Shown: positions 33,121 to 42,525 of the stretch, one piece after another
How positions within the stretch are numbered: the stretch's first letter is position 1
Layout: each line of letters opens with the position of its first letter
Assembly: GCA_030426245.1 (NCBI GenBank)
Contig: JAUHYZ010000001.1
Coordinates: forward strand, 124,001-188,000
From: Alphaproteobacteria bacterium
GTDB lineage: Bacteria; Pseudomonadota; Alphaproteobacteria; Sphingomonadales; Sphingomonadaceae
Reading direction: 5' to 3'
DNA length: 64,000 nt
Translations under genes and position numbers: made by a program
The notes under the pieces: generated by a model
Databases searched by the model: none
What the model was told of the DNA's origin: nothing
What the model saw: only the letters and a program-made list of their open reading frames with translations

Positions 33121-34488
33121 GTGCAAGCGGACATGTCCACCCTAACAGAGACAGTGGCGAAGGCAGGGTCGCTCGGAACCACATTCTCGGAAACCTTCTA
33201 TTTTCTCACAATTCCGCTGATGATCCTCATTCACGTAGGCTTCCTGGCCTATGAAATGGGGGCATCTAGGTCGAAGAACGCGCTTGCGTCCGGCATTAAG
33301 AATATCCTCGCTTTCGCAATGATCGTGCCGTTCTTCTACTTTGTCGGATGGTGGATCTATTGGGCTTTCCCGACCGGACTGACGCTCTCGGAAGGGGCGC
33401 TCGCCATTTCCGGGCTCGCCTATGCCAATGACGTGGCTTTCCCCACCAGCGCCTATATGGGCCCCAACCTCGATGACCGGTCGAACGGTGTCTTTTGGGG
33501 GGCATTCGTGATGTTTGCCGCCACGACGGCATCGATCATGTCCGGCGGTGTTATCGAACGTATCAAGCTGACCGGTTTCGTGGTTCTCGCCATCGTGCTC
33601 GGCTCGTTCGTCTGGATCCTGGCCGCGGCCTGGGGCTGGCATGGCGATGGCTGGCTGGTAACGAAGTTCGGCTATCACGATTTCGGTGCGGCCGGCGTTG
33701 TCCACATGGTCGCAGGGCTCTTCACGCTTGGCGTCCTGATCAATCTCGGCCCGCGTATCGGCAAGTTCAATCCGGACGGTTCGGCCAATCACATACCGGG
33801 GCACTCCATGCCGATGACGCTGATCGGGCTCATGCTGATCATCGCCGGCTTCTGGGGCTTCCTGATGGGCTGTGTGATCGTACCCGGCGAAGCCTGGAGC
33901 TATTCGGCCTCGATCGAGACCACCATCTACGGCACGCCGATGACAATTTCGGGCATGACATTCAACACGCTGATGGGCTTTTCCGGAGGGATCATCGGTG
34001 CCTGGATGATGACGCGCGATCCGTTCTGGATGATGTCCGGTGCACTGGGCGGCATCATTTCCTGCGCGGCCGGCCTGGACCTCTGGTATCCGCCCATGGC
34101 GTTCATCATCGGCTTCCTGGGCGCTTCGATGATGCCGTTCGTGGCTACCTTCATCGAAAAGCGCGGTATCGACGATGCAGTCGGCGCCGTCACCGTTCAC
34201 GGTTTCCTCGGCGCGTGGGGCCTGTTGGCCGTCGGTATCGCGGCGCAGGGTTATCCCGCCATGTTCGGCGAAAATGTGGTGACCACATCCTTCTTCGGCC
34301 AGATCATCGGCTTGGTTGTGATGGGCGCATTGGGTTTTGTACCAGGCTACCTCATTTCCCTGCTGCTCAAGGTCACGGGACAGCTGCGGGTACCGGAATC
34401 TTCGGAAATCATTGGGTTGGACAAGGTGAAGGTACCTGCCTCCGCCTATCCCGAAGGCCTGCATATGAGCACGAGCCCCGCCGAGTGA
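33121..34488 (+). CDS. amt: Ammonium/methylammonium transporter (Amt family)
   Basis: A 455-residue channel with eleven-helix Amt topology. The conserved Asp187 and first pore histidine His195 occur in HDFGAAGVVHMVAG, and the second pore histidine His360 in VTVHGFLGAWG, eight residues and one helix set apart as in AmtB. The GTG start at 33121 is 7 nt after AGGGAG; ATG 33133 is possible. No glnK precedes it; instead it lies in a methylated-amine region with a linked operator motif, so methylammonium or ammonium recapture from amine degradation is a likely role. Confidence 0.9.
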   Translation: MQADMSTLTETVAKAGSLGTTFSETFYFLTIPLMILIHVGFLAYEMGASRSKNALASGIKNILAFAMIVPFFYFVGWWIYWAFPTGLTLSEGALAISGLAYANDVAFPTSAYMGPNLDDRSNGVFWGAFVMFAATTASIMSGGVIERIKLTGFVVLAIVLGSFVWILAAAWGWHGDGWLVTKFGYHDFGAAGVVHMVAGLFTLGVLINLGPRIGKFNPDGSANHIPGHSMPMTLIGLMLIIAGFWGFLMGCVIVPGEAWSYSASIETTIYGTPMTISGMTFNTLMGFSGGIIGAWMMTRDPFWMMSGALGGIISCAAGLDLWYPPMAFIIGFLGASMMPFVATFIEKRGIDDAVGAVTVHGFLGAWGLLAVGIAAQGYPAMFGENVVTTSFFGQIIGLVVMGALGFVPGYLISLLLKVTGQLRVPESSEIIGLDKVKVPASAYPEGLHMSTSPAE

Positions 34489-34513
34489 GCTCCCTCTAAC
34501 AAGGAGAAAGATC

Positions 34514-34693
34514 GTGGAAGCACCATTTGAAGCAACGACTTGGGATGGAATCACCGGAGCATTCTATACCGGCGCGACCAGTGCCGAATGGATATGGATC
34601 GTCCTGTGCCTGCTCTGCATTTCAGTGGCGATTGTCGGCGGCTGGAAGCATGAGAAGCATGCCTATCAAGCCGCGGAGAAGGTCGCGAAGTAG
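34514..34693 (+). CDS. Small single-helix membrane protein downstream of amt
   Basis: A 59-residue protein starting at GTG 34514 after an AAGGAG ribosome site, 25 bp past amt. It reads MEAPFEATTWDGITGAFYTG, then one hydrophobic helix (WIWIVLCLLCISVAIVGGW, residues about 26-44) and a charged tail KHEKHAYQAAEKVAK. The clean ribosome site, high coding-like codon use and tight linkage support a real gene. It may be an accessory subunit or regulator of Amt. I do not recognise a named family. Confidence 0.7.
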   Translation: MEAPFEATTWDGITGAFYTGATSAEWIWIVLCLLCISVAIVGGWKHEKHAYQAAEKVAK

Positions 34694-34828
34694 GTTTGAA
34701 TTTGCGTCCGGCCCCCGCTCAATGACAGGGTCGGCGCAATTGTCTGGCCGCGTGATGCGCCCAGAGCGCTGGATTTCGAATTAGTCAGCAACTGCAACGT
34801 CGAAGCCCAAGGTCGTAAATCCACATCA

Positions 34829-34863
34829 CAAAAAAGGGGCGGTCAGTGATACTGGCCGCCCCT
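34829..34863 (-). terminator. Rho-independent terminator of dmmD
   Basis: On the minus strand a 12-bp stem (34836-34847 with 34851-34862, one wobble pair) and a 3-nt loop are followed by six T residues (34835-34830). It stands 32 bp after the dmmD stop. The plus strand has no T-run, so it acts on leftward transcripts. Confidence 0.88.
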
Positions 34864-34894
34864 CAGTGGTTCGGGTAATATGCCGGTCGGGCGG

Positions 34895-36025
34895 TCAGCC
34901 CTTGGCCGTGCGCTTCTTTTTATCCGGATCGTCGAAGGGCAATGTGTGCGCCATGGCAGGTGCAGTCATGCTGCCGCGCAGTTCCATCTTCGTTCCCTGA
35001 ACGGCAACATCGACGTCCAAGCGGGCAATCGCCATCGATTTGCCCGTAAGCGTGGAGACCATGCCGCAGGTTACGACCCCGACCTGCTCGTCGCCAATGT
35101 GAAGCGTGTCGCCCCCTTCGGCAGGCTCGGTTGAATCCACTTCCACGCCGAAGATCTTGAAGCGTTCCTTGCCCTTCGCCCGGTAATGCGCCTCGGAGCC
35201 GCGGAATTCGGTCTTGCCGGGGCTTACGGTGAAGTCCAGGCCAAGCTCCCACAGAGTGTCGCCGGGGCCATCGTCTTCGAAAGGGAACATTTCCGAATTG
35301 TCGAACGGATAGAACAGCAGGTAGCTTTCCACCCGCAGCAGATCGAGCGTGGCGAATGCAGCCGGGACGATGCCCATTTCAGCGCCCTCTTCCAGGATCG
35401 TGTCCCAGATTTCCGGAGCATCCTTGGACCGGCAGAAGATTTCGTAGCCACGCTCTCCCGTGTAGCCGGTGCGAGAGATCATGACCGGCTTGCCGAATAG
35501 CGTCGTCTGAATGTGCCGGAACGCATTGAGATCGCGAATGCCCGGAACGTGCTTGGCCAGATAGTCGACCGCGATCGGCCCTTGCAGCGAAAGATCCTGC
35601 ATGTCGTCGTCGAACAGCAGGGCGACTGACTTGCCAGCGGCATAGGCGGCAATATTTTCATGCGCCTTACCTCCGCCATGGACCACCAGCCAGCTGTTCG
35701 GCCCGGTCCGGTAGAGCAGGGCATCGTCGATGAATTTGCCGTCGTCATTCAGGAATGCCGCATAGGCCGATTTACCGGGTGTGATCTTTTCCACGTTGCG
35801 AGTCGTCAGGTGATCCAGGATCGACGATGCGTGGGGGCCGACCAGGTGCAGCTTCTTCAGGCCGGAGACATCCATCAGGCCTGCCTTGGTCCGTATCGCC
35901 ACATGGTCGTCCGCCAGCGGCTTGTCGTATGTCCACGCCGTGGGCATGCCGATCCAGTCTTCCAGATCGGAGCCAAGGGCGCGGTGCCGGTCGGCCAGCG
36001 GGGTCGTTCTCCAGGAGTTCGTCAT
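34895..36025 (-). CDS. dmmD: GcvT-family aminomethyltransferase, DmmD-like
   Basis: A 376-residue tetrahydrofolate-binding protein of the glycine-cleavage T family. RTKAGLMDVSGLKKLHLVGPHASSILDHL (about residues 46-74) and ISRTGYTGERGYEIFC (about 180-195) are the classic GcvT motifs. In Ruegeria pomeroyi the dmmDABC set oxidises dimethylamine, with dmmD needed for growth; here dmmD is split off and divergent from tmm. It probably captures formaldehyde on folate. Start 36025 follows GAGGAC. Assignment as DmmD rests on linkage; other demethylation partners are possible. Confidence 0.75.
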   Translation of the reverse strand: MTNSWRTTPLADRHRALGSDLEDWIGMPTAWTYDKPLADDHVAIRTKAGLMDVSGLKKLHLVGPHASSILDHLTTRNVEKITPGKSAYAAFLNDDGKFIDDALLYRTGPNSWLVVHGGGKAHENIAAYAAGKSVALLFDDDMQDLSLQGPIAVDYLAKHVPGIRDLNAFRHIQTTLFGKPVMISRTGYTGERGYEIFCRSKDAPEIWDTILEEGAEMGIVPAAFATLDLLRVESYLLFYPFDNSEMFPFEDDGPGDTLWELGLDFTVSPGKTEFRGSEAHYRAKGKERFKIFGVEVDSTEPAEGGDTLHIGDEQVGVVTCGMVSTLTGKSMAIARLDVDVAVQGTKMELRGSMTAPAMAHTLPFDDPDKKKRTAKG

Positions 36026-36070
36026 ATCGGGTCCTCTTTTTCCGTGTGAATGCCATAGATCATGGCGAAG

Positions 36071-36091
36071 AATTTGCCTATGAGGAATATT
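36071..36091 (-). promoter_or_regulatory. Putative regulon operator between dmmD and tmm
   Basis: On the minus strand the core is ATATTCCTCATAGGCAAATT, an imperfect palindrome around CCT-N3-AGG. It lies 46 bp upstream of dmmD and 160 bp upstream of tmm, and belongs to the same motif group as the sites at amt, mgsA, soxB and the TonB receptor. Confidence 0.5.
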
Positions 36092-36251
36092 ATGTGCTTC
36101 ACGAGAACACTCAGCGGGCATGCAATCTGACGAAGAGAGGGCAATGTTTTCTTGAAAGAGGGCATTTCGCGCCTCGCGCTATTTGACAGAAGGGTTTCCT
36201 CTCACGAAAATAAGCTTCCACACACGGTAAGTTCGAATCAGGGGAAATTTA

Positions 36252-37607
36252 GTGGTTCAGAGAGTTGCGATCATCGGCGCCGGTCCTAGCGGGTTGGCTC
36301 AGCTGCGTGCGTTCGAAAGCGCAAAGCGTGCGGGTGCCGAGATCCCCGAGATCGTCTGTTTCGAAAAGCAGTCCAACTGGGGCGGCTTGTGGAACTACAC
36401 CTGGCGTACCGGCCTCGATGAGCATGGTGAGCCCGTTCACTGCTCAATGTACCGTTATCTTTGGTCGAACGGCCCAAAGGAAGGATTGGAATTCGCCGAC
36501 TATTCCTTTGAAGAACATTTCGGAAAGCAGATTGCCTCCTATCCGCCACGCGCCGTCCTGTTCGATTACATCCAGGGCCGCGTAGAGAAGGCCGGTGTGC
36601 GCGACATGATCCGGTTCAATTCGGTCATTCGCTGGGTCGAGTATGATCCCGAGACCGAGATGTTCACCATCACGGTGCACGATTATGACAAGGACCACAC
36701 CTATAGGGAGGAGTTCGATTACGTCATCGTCGCATCTGGCCACTTCTCGACGCCCAACGTTCCCTATTATGAAGGGTTCGACACTTTCAACGGACGTGTC
36801 CTGCATGCGCATGACTTCCGCGATGCGCGCGAGTTCATCGACAAGGATATCCTGATTCTGGGCACGTCCTATTCGGCGGAAGACATTGGGTCGCAGTGCT
36901 GGAAATATGGCTGCAAGTCAGTGACTGTGGCGCATCGTACGGCCCCGATGGGGTTCGACTGGCCGGATAATTGGGAAGAAGTCCCGGCACTGGTGAAGGT
37001 CGACGGCAACACCGCCTATTTCAAGGACGGCACCAGCAAGAAGGTCGATGCGATCATTCTGTGCACCGGCTACAAGCACTTCTTCAATTTCCTGCCCGAC
37101 GATCTGCGCCTCAAGACGGCCAACCGGCTTGCCACGCACGATCTCTACAAGGGTGTGGTCTACGTCCACAACACCAAGCTGTTTTACCTTGGCATGCAGG
37201 ACCAGTGGTTCACCTTCAACATGTTCGATGCCCAGGCCTGGTGGGTTCGCGATGCCATCATGGGCAAGATCGAAATCCCCGCCGACAAGCAGGTTCTGCT
37301 CGACGACGTGAAGGAACGAGAAGAGCGGGAAGACGCCGATCCTTCCGCAAAATATGCGATCCAATATCAAGGCGATTACGTGAAGGAACTGATCGCCGAG
37401 ACGGATTACCCAAGCTTCGATGTGGACGGTGCCTGCCAAGCCTTCTTCGAATGGAAGCAGCACAAAGCGGACGACATCATGAAGTTCCGCGACAATAGTT
37501 ACAGGTCGGTCATCACGGGCACGATGGCGCCGGTGCACCACACGCCTTGGAAGGACGCACTCGACGACTCGCTTGAGACTTATCTCAGCGTGAACGACGC
37601 AGCCTGA
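36252..37607 (+). CDS. tmm: Trimethylamine monooxygenase (flavin-containing monooxygenase)
   Basis: A 451-residue FMO that oxidises trimethylamine to trimethylamine N-oxide with NADPH and O2. GAGPSG (residues 9-14) binds [14 protein letters not shown] (179-189) is the FMO identifying motif; LGTSYSAED (203-211) binds NADPH, with Tyr207 at the position studied in the Roseovarius enzyme; CTGYKHFF (271-278) is the ATG-type motif. Sequence such as [20 protein letters not shown] matches bacterial Tmm closely. The GTG start has AGGGGA 7 nt upstream. It is followed 9 bp later by tdm. Confidence 0.95.
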   Translation: MVQRVAIIGAGPSGLAQLRAFESAKRAGAEIPEIVCFEKQSNWGGLWNYTWRTGLDEHGEPVHCSMYRYLWSNGPKEGLEFADYSFEEHFGKQIASYPPRAVLFDYIQGRVEKAGVRDMIRFNSVIRWVEYDPETEMFTITVHDYDKDHTYREEFDYVIVASGHFSTPNVPYYEGFDTFNGRVLHAHDFRDAREFIDKDILILGTSYSAEDIGSQCWKYGCKSVTVAHRTAPMGFDWPDNWEEVPALVKVDGNTAYFKDGTSKKVDAIILCTGYKHFFNFLPDDLRLKTANRLATHDLYKGVVYVHNTKLFYLGMQDQWFTFNMFDAQAWWVRDAIMGKIEIPADKQVLLDDVKEREEREDADPSAKYAIQYQGDYVKELIAETDYPSFDVDGACQAFFEWKQHKADDIMKFRDNSYRSVITGTMAPVHHTPWKDALDDSLETYLSVNDAA

Positions 37608-37616
37608 GGAACGCAC

Positions 37617-39821
37617 GTGTCGCTTATCGAGCAGATTAGAAGGTCGGATGGGAAGACGGAGCTATTTGTGGTTCCGCCTTCGCAGACGCTCGATCTGCGC
37701 GTCTTCGCCGGCGACAAGGTCACCTTCAGCAATCCAGAGGGCCGTCAGGTCGGCCTTCTCTCCGCGCCCAAGGCTGATGCGCTGCCTCCACTCGGAGTGC
37801 AGGGAATCGACCCCTCGCGGGGGAGTGCCGCTGCCATTCTGTTCGATGAGCGGACAGAGGCCGGGGCCCGGGAGACCTTTGTGGCTCAGAGCGAGATGGA
37901 ACTCTCGTTGCATGTCCCCGGCAAGGCGATGGAGCCCGATGAGCAGGACACGGCAACAGCTCTGTTTGTCGAAGTTGTTCGGGCCGATACGATCTTTGGG
38001 CAGCTACCCCCACCGCTTGCAGCGCCAAAGCTGGATGTGCGGATCGATGCGGCCACGGCGGCAGCCTACGAGGTCAAGAAGGGCGACTACATCCAGATCA
38101 TCGATGTCGACGGCAAGCAATGCTCCGATTTTCTTGCCTTCGATGCCGATGCCCTGGAGCGTGGTGAAGAGCACGGCCTTGATGCCACAACCACCCGCAC
38201 CCTGATGGGATCGTCTTTCTCCTTGCCGGGATTGCACGCCAAATATTTCGACGACCGGATGGTGCCGCTGGTGGAAGTGATCCGCGACACCGTTGGGCGT
38301 CACGATACGTTCCTGCTCGCCTGTGCCGCCAAATATTACGAGGATATGGGTTATCCCGGGCATCCCAATTGTACGGAGAATTTCAACCGTGCGTTGGAGC
38401 CTCACCGGGTGGCACCGCGGGCCGGATGGCCTGCGATCAATTTCTTCTACAATACCGGTGTCGACGAACATGACCGGATCGGCATGGACGAGCCCTGGTC
38501 TCGGCCCGGCGACTACGTGCTTCTGCGCGCGCTTACCGATCTCGTTTGCGCGTCATCCTCCTGCGCCGACGATGTTGATGCGGCCAATGGCTGGAACCCG
38601 ACTGACATACATGTGCGCGTTTATGACGGCGCCGAAAATTTTACCAAGGGAGTGGCCCATCGTATGACCTCGGACGCTGCGCCGCGGCTTTCCAAGGAGA
38701 CAGCCTTTCACCCGCGTACGGCTCCGCTATGCCGTAAATTCGAAGAATATCGCGGGTATTGGCTGCCGACTGAATTCACCGATACGGGAGCCATCGCCGA
38801 ATATTGGGCATGCCGCGAACGCGCCGCGATCATGGACCTTTCCGCTCTGCGCAAGTTCGAGGTGACAGGCCCGGATGCCGAAGCGTTGCTCGACCTTGCC
38901 GTGCCGCGAAACATCCGCAAGCTCTCGGTCGGCCAGGTCGTCTATACTCCCATATGTTACGAACATGGCGGCATGATCGATGACGGAACGATTTTCCGGC
39001 TCGACGATCACAATTTCCGTTTCGTTTGCGGAGACGACTACACCGGCGTGTGGCTGCGCGAACTGGCGGCAGAGCGCGGTTTGAAGGTGTGGGTCCGGTC
39101 TTCGACGGAGCAATTGCACAATGTTGCGGTGCAAGGCCCCAAGTCACGCGAAATTCTCTCGCAGATCATGGTGACGCCGCCGCATCTGGCTCCGGTATCG
39201 GAACTGCGCTGGTTCCGCTTCACAACCGGCAAAATTGCCGGGCACGCCGTCGTCATTTCCCGCACGGGCTACACGGGCGAACTCGGCTTCGAAGTATGGT
39301 GCCACCCGAATGTCGCGCCGGAAGTGTGGGACGCAATCATGGAGGCGGGCGAGGCGTACGGTATTGCACCGCTTGGCCTCGCAGCCCTGGACATGTTGCG
39401 GATCGAGGCCGGTCTGGTCTTTGCCGGGTATGATTTCGGTGACGATACGGATCCGTTCGAAGCCGGCATCGGCTTCACGGTGCCCAAGGAAAAGCCCGCT
39501 GCCTATATTGGCGACGAAGTGCTGGCGGAGCGGCGGGTCCATCCACGACACAAGCTCGTCGGTCTCGACGTCGAGGGGCGTGAGGACATTGCACATGGCG
39601 ACTGTGTGCAGAGCGGCCGGGCTCAGGTTGGCGTGGTGACCAGTGCGATGCGCTCGCCCATCCTGGGCAAGACGATTGCACTCGCGCGAGTCGAGCCGGC
39701 GGACGCCGAAATCGGAACCAAGCTGGAGATCGGCAAGCTCGACGGTCAGCAGAAGCGCATCGCGGCCACTGTCGTGCGCTTTCCCCATTACGATCGGGAC
39801 AAGACGAGGGTGCGGTCCTGA
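37617..39821 (+). CDS. tdm: Trimethylamine N-oxide demethylase
   Basis: A 734-residue two-domain enzyme that splits TMAO into dimethylamine and formaldehyde. Residues about 1-340 are the DUF1989-type zinc domain with probable ligands Cys236 (LLACAAKYY), Cys252 (HPNCTENFN) and Cys316 (SSCADD). Residues about 375-734 are a GcvT tetrahydrofolate-binding domain (ISRTGYTGELGFEVW) that can take up the formaldehyde. The domain order and length match Methylocella Tdm. It lies 9 bp after tmm, so the oxidation and cleavage steps are co-expressed. Confidence 0.94.
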   Translation: MSLIEQIRRSDGKTELFVVPPSQTLDLRVFAGDKVTFSNPEGRQVGLLSAPKADALPPLGVQGIDPSRGSAAAILFDERTEAGARETFVAQSEMELSLHVPGKAMEPDEQDTATALFVEVVRADTIFGQLPPPLAAPKLDVRIDAATAAAYEVKKGDYIQIIDVDGKQCSDFLAFDADALERGEEHGLDATTTRTLMGSSFSLPGLHAKYFDDRMVPLVEVIRDTVGRHDTFLLACAAKYYEDMGYPGHPNCTENFNRALEPHRVAPRAGWPAINFFYNTGVDEHDRIGMDEPWSRPGDYVLLRALTDLVCASSSCADDVDAANGWNPTDIHVRVYDGAENFTKGVAHRMTSDAAPRLSKETAFHPRTAPLCRKFEEYRGYWLPTEFTDTGAIAEYWACRERAAIMDLSALRKFEVTGPDAEALLDLAVPRNIRKLSVGQVVYTPICYEHGGMIDDGTIFRLDDHNFRFVCGDDYTGVWLRELAAERGLKVWVRSSTEQLHNVAVQGPKSREILSQIMVTPPHLAPVSELRWFRFTTGKIAGHAVVISRTGYTGELGFEVWCHPNVAPEVWDAIMEAGEAYGIAPLGLAALDMLRIEAGLVFAGYDFGDDTDPFEAGIGFTVPKEKPAAYIGDEVLAERRVHPRHKLVGLDVEGREDIAHGDCVQSGRAQVGVVTSAMRSPILGKTIALARVEPADAEIGTKLEIGKLDGQQKRIAATVVRFPHYDRDKTRVRS

Positions 39822-39890
39822 TTGGCGGCATGAATGCGAGGCCATGCCGATGATCCAAGTTTCGCTCTGACAGGAGACATACAGGAAACC

Positions 39891-40463
39891 ATGTCGAAAA
39901 GCAGACCAACCTATTCTCCGCTCTATCTCGACAAGACGGGCAAACGGCATCTGATCGTGTCCGACACGGCGGAAATCCCGGCCGAAGCGCTCGCCGACGG
40001 CGTCACGCCGGATATGTTCGATGAACGCTGGACCATAGCCGGCCATAGCAAGGCGATTCCCGGAACCGAGCGCGGCGCGGTGGCCGATCACGAATTCCGA
40101 TCGATGAACCACCTGCTGATCGCATTGAGGCGCAGGCTAGGCGAAGAGAAGATGGGCTTTCGCCTCTATGCCGTGGGCGCCGAAGGTTTCCTGTGGGAAG
40201 TGCGGACTGCTGCCGTCGTCGTCGGCATGGGCGGCGGCGAAGTCCAGCTCAATCAGGTCGGCAGCCAGGCTCGGCGCGTCTTCTGCAACCATTGCAGGAC
40301 GATCACCGAAGGCGTGACGACCAACATCGTCGAATGCGCCGGATGCGGTGCGAACCTGTTTGTGCGTGATCATTTTTCCCGCCGCCTCAACGCCTTTGCC
40401 GGTTTCCAGGTCGATGCCGAGGAGCCGGGTGACATTCCAGAAATCGAAGAGATCTATCGATGA
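39891..40463 (+). CDS. dmmA: Dimethylamine monooxygenase subunit DmmA-like (zinc-ribbon protein)
   Basis: A 190-residue protein with a C-terminal zinc ribbon: Cys132-NH-Cys135 and Cys149-AG-Cys152. The N-terminus MSKSRPTYSPLYLDKTGKRH is preceded by an AGGAAA ribosome site at 39881-39886. It overlaps the reductase gene by 4 bp (ATGA). Dimethylamine monooxygenase of R. pomeroyi needs DmmA, B and C; the gene order zinc-ribbon, reductase, heme subunit here matches A-B-C. The letter assignment is from memory of that operon. Confidence 0.78.
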   Translation: MSKSRPTYSPLYLDKTGKRHLIVSDTAEIPAEALADGVTPDMFDERWTIAGHSKAIPGTERGAVADHEFRSMNHLLIALRRRLGEEKMGFRLYAVGAEGFLWEVRTAAVVVGMGGGEVQLNQVGSQARRVFCNHCRTITEGVTTNIVECAGCGANLFVRDHFSRRLNAFAGFQVDAEEPGDIPEIEEIYR

Positions 40464-41404
40464 TTAGACATGATCCCCTCATGCTGCGGGTCAGCCGGAT
40501 CGAGAGCCTTTCGCCTACGCTCAGGCGTATCATCCTAAAGTCCGCCGATAACGAGCCGCTGCCGGTCGCTGGGCCGGGAGCCCATCTTTCGCTGACGCTG
40601 GCTTCTCCAAAGAAGGTCTATCGCAATTCCTATTCGGTCGTTTCCTTTTCGGGCGACCATTACGAGCTCATCGTGCGGCGCGTCGAAGATTCCCGCGGCG
40701 GGTCCGCCTTCGTCCATGAGAACTTGAAGGAAGGCGATTTGCTGCCTTCCACCGTGCCGCTCAATCTGTTCCCGATCCAGGTTGGGTCTCGCAAGCGGCT
40801 GCTTATTGGCGGCGGTATCGGCGTCACCCCGCTCCTGTCTTTCGCGAAGGTACTTCAGGAAAACGGCGATCGGTTCGAAATGCATCAGTTCGTCCGTGAA
40901 GATGAGAAGGCTGTTTTCGAGAATCTGGTGCAGGGCGTTGGCAGCAAGAACATTCACATTCATACGCGCAGGCCGAAGGAAGGCGAAATTCAGGCGCTGC
41001 TGGAAGAGCAGCCGCTCGGTACCAGTATCTATATGTGCGGGCCCGATGGCTTGATGGCCGCGGTGGACGAAGCCGCCGAAACGCTGGGCTGGCCGGAAAA
41101 CCATGTCCATCGCGAAGTGTTTGGCGCGGCGGGCGGCAAGCCATTCAAGGCCAAGCTAGCCAAATCGGGTTGCGAGTTGGAGGTCGGCGAAAACCAGAGC
41201 CTTCTGGAAGCGATCGAAGAAGCCGGGGTGCCGATCAATTCGCTCTGCCGCGGCGGGGCCTGCGGGGCGTGTATGACATCGCTTCTCGAAGGAGACCCAG
41301 AACACCGCGACCATTTCCTCAACAACGAAGAAAAAGACTCCGGGAAACTCATCATGCCCTGCGTATCACGGGCCAAATCAGCGCAGCTCGTGCTCGATAT
41401 CTGA
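40460..41404 (+). CDS. dmmB: Dimethylamine monooxygenase reductase subunit (PDR/VanB family)
   Basis: A 314-residue phthalate-dioxygenase-reductase type protein. A flavin barrel with RNSYSV (residues 55-60) is followed by the NAD domain (LLIGGGIGVTPLLSFAK, 114-130, and YMCGPDGLM, 191-199) and a C-terminal plant-type 2Fe-2S domain with Cys263, Cys268, Cys271 and Cys301. It passes electrons from NAD(P)H to the heme oxygenase subunit encoded next. Confidence 0.88.
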   Translation: MIRHDPLMLRVSRIESLSPTLRRIILKSADNEPLPVAGPGAHLSLTLASPKKVYRNSYSVVSFSGDHYELIVRRVEDSRGGSAFVHENLKEGDLLPSTVPLNLFPIQVGSRKRLLIGGGIGVTPLLSFAKVLQENGDRFEMHQFVREDEKAVFENLVQGVGSKNIHIHTRRPKEGEIQALLEEQPLGTSIYMCGPDGLMAAVDEAAETLGWPENHVHREVFGAAGGKPFKAKLAKSGCELEVGENQSLLEAIEEAGVPINSLCRGGACGACMTSLLEGDPEHRDHFLNNEEKDSGKLIMPCVSRAKSAQLVLDI

Positions 41405-41416
41405 CGAGGTTATTCA

Positions 41417-42472
41417 ATGTCGATTGCATACAAGCCCGACGAAACTTTTCGCGACGATTTCGTCTATTCGAACAGTGACACAGCGATCCTGCGCTTCCCG
41501 TTTCCGTTCATCGAAGACGAGTACATGTATTCGGTCAATATCGAACCCCATGTTAGGGGCGGGGAGACCGGTGCGTTCGAAGCGGTGTTCGATGTAGACG
41601 AGCACTACATTGCCGAATGCCGGGAGCGCGCGATGGTCCTGGAGCAGGATCCCAATCGCTGCATGGTTCTGCCGCACATGATGACGGCCCAGTGGGATAC
41701 GCTGGAGTTGATCATGGAATCCCTGGCGGAAGATTATCCAGAGGATTTCACACTGGAGAAGGATGGCGACGCCTGGACCTGGACCAATCGTCCCCTCGGC
41801 ATCAAGGATAGCTTCGTTTTCGGCGATGTGGACAGCCTGCCGTTGGAACCTTTCGAATATATCACGCGCCAGGCGCAGGGAGATTTCACGCTGCAGGATC
41901 AGCGCGAGAACAACCTGTTTATGGATGGCGGCATGGTCACGACCCAGGCAGACTGGTCGCTGGAATTCGACCTGGGCATGTCATTCCATGAATGGCACGG
42001 CCCGGTTCCGGTCGCCCATGAAATCAATGTTTTCGATCGCGCGCTGCAATACCTGCTTCGCCTGCAATACGGCAATCCGGTGCGGCGGTTGAACTGGACG
42101 ATGACGGTGAATCCGCGGCTGGACACGTCCCCGGAAAACTATCCGATCTGGGGCCCGGATCGGACGACTTTGACGCCGGAGAATATCGGCGGCAAGCTGC
42201 ATCTGCGGGTGGAGCTGCAGACGTTGTTCCGGCTTCCGCGTTCCAATGCGATTCTGTTTGGCATCCGCTGTTATCTCGCGTCGCTCGATGAGCTTACTCG
42301 CGTGCCTAAATGGGGCCGGCGCCTGCACCGGGTTCTGCGCGATCTGCATCCGGAAATTGCAGAGTATAAGGGCACGACGCGTTATCGCGAGATGGCTGTC
42401 GACTATCTTTCTCAATTCGACGACGGAGAACCGACTTCTCCCGGTATTGGCCCGGACGTAGAAAGTCTCTGA
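41417..42472 (+). CDS. dmmC: Heme-dependent oxidative N-demethylase alpha-like subunit (DUF3445)
   Basis: A 351-residue protein of the DUF3445 / HODM-alpha family, which binds heme in a PAS-like fold and oxidatively demethylates secondary amines. LPRSNAILFGIRCYLASLDELTRVPKWGRRLHRVLRDL (from about residue 272) is the conserved C-terminal block, and VNPRLDTSPENYPIWGPDR near residue 232 another. It is the third gene of the dmm set and converts dimethylamine to methylamine and formaldehyde together with the reductase. Confidence 0.85.
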   Translation: MSIAYKPDETFRDDFVYSNSDTAILRFPFPFIEDEYMYSVNIEPHVRGGETGAFEAVFDVDEHYIAECRERAMVLEQDPNRCMVLPHMMTAQWDTLELIMESLAEDYPEDFTLEKDGDAWTWTNRPLGIKDSFVFGDVDSLPLEPFEYITRQAQGDFTLQDQRENNLFMDGGMVTTQADWSLEFDLGMSFHEWHGPVPVAHEINVFDRALQYLLRLQYGNPVRRLNWTMTVNPRLDTSPENYPIWGPDRTTLTPENIGGKLHLRVELQTLFRLPRSNAILFGIRCYLASLDELTRVPKWGRRLHRVLRDLHPEIAEYKGTTRYREMAVDYLSQFDDGEPTSPGIGPDVESL

Positions 42473-42525
42473 TGTTTGGATTATTGCCGCAGCTTCTTAG
42501 GACAAGAAACATTTAGGGAGCGGTC

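Noticed and set aside
33142-34554. A 470-codon open frame antisense to amt
   Set aside because: Strongly hydrophilic complement of a membrane protein gene; no ribosome site or family match.
42473-42525. Autoregulatory copy of the regulon motif before the XRE-cupin gene
   Set aside because: A TTC...GAA pair is present but spaced by nine bases, and the flanks do not match.
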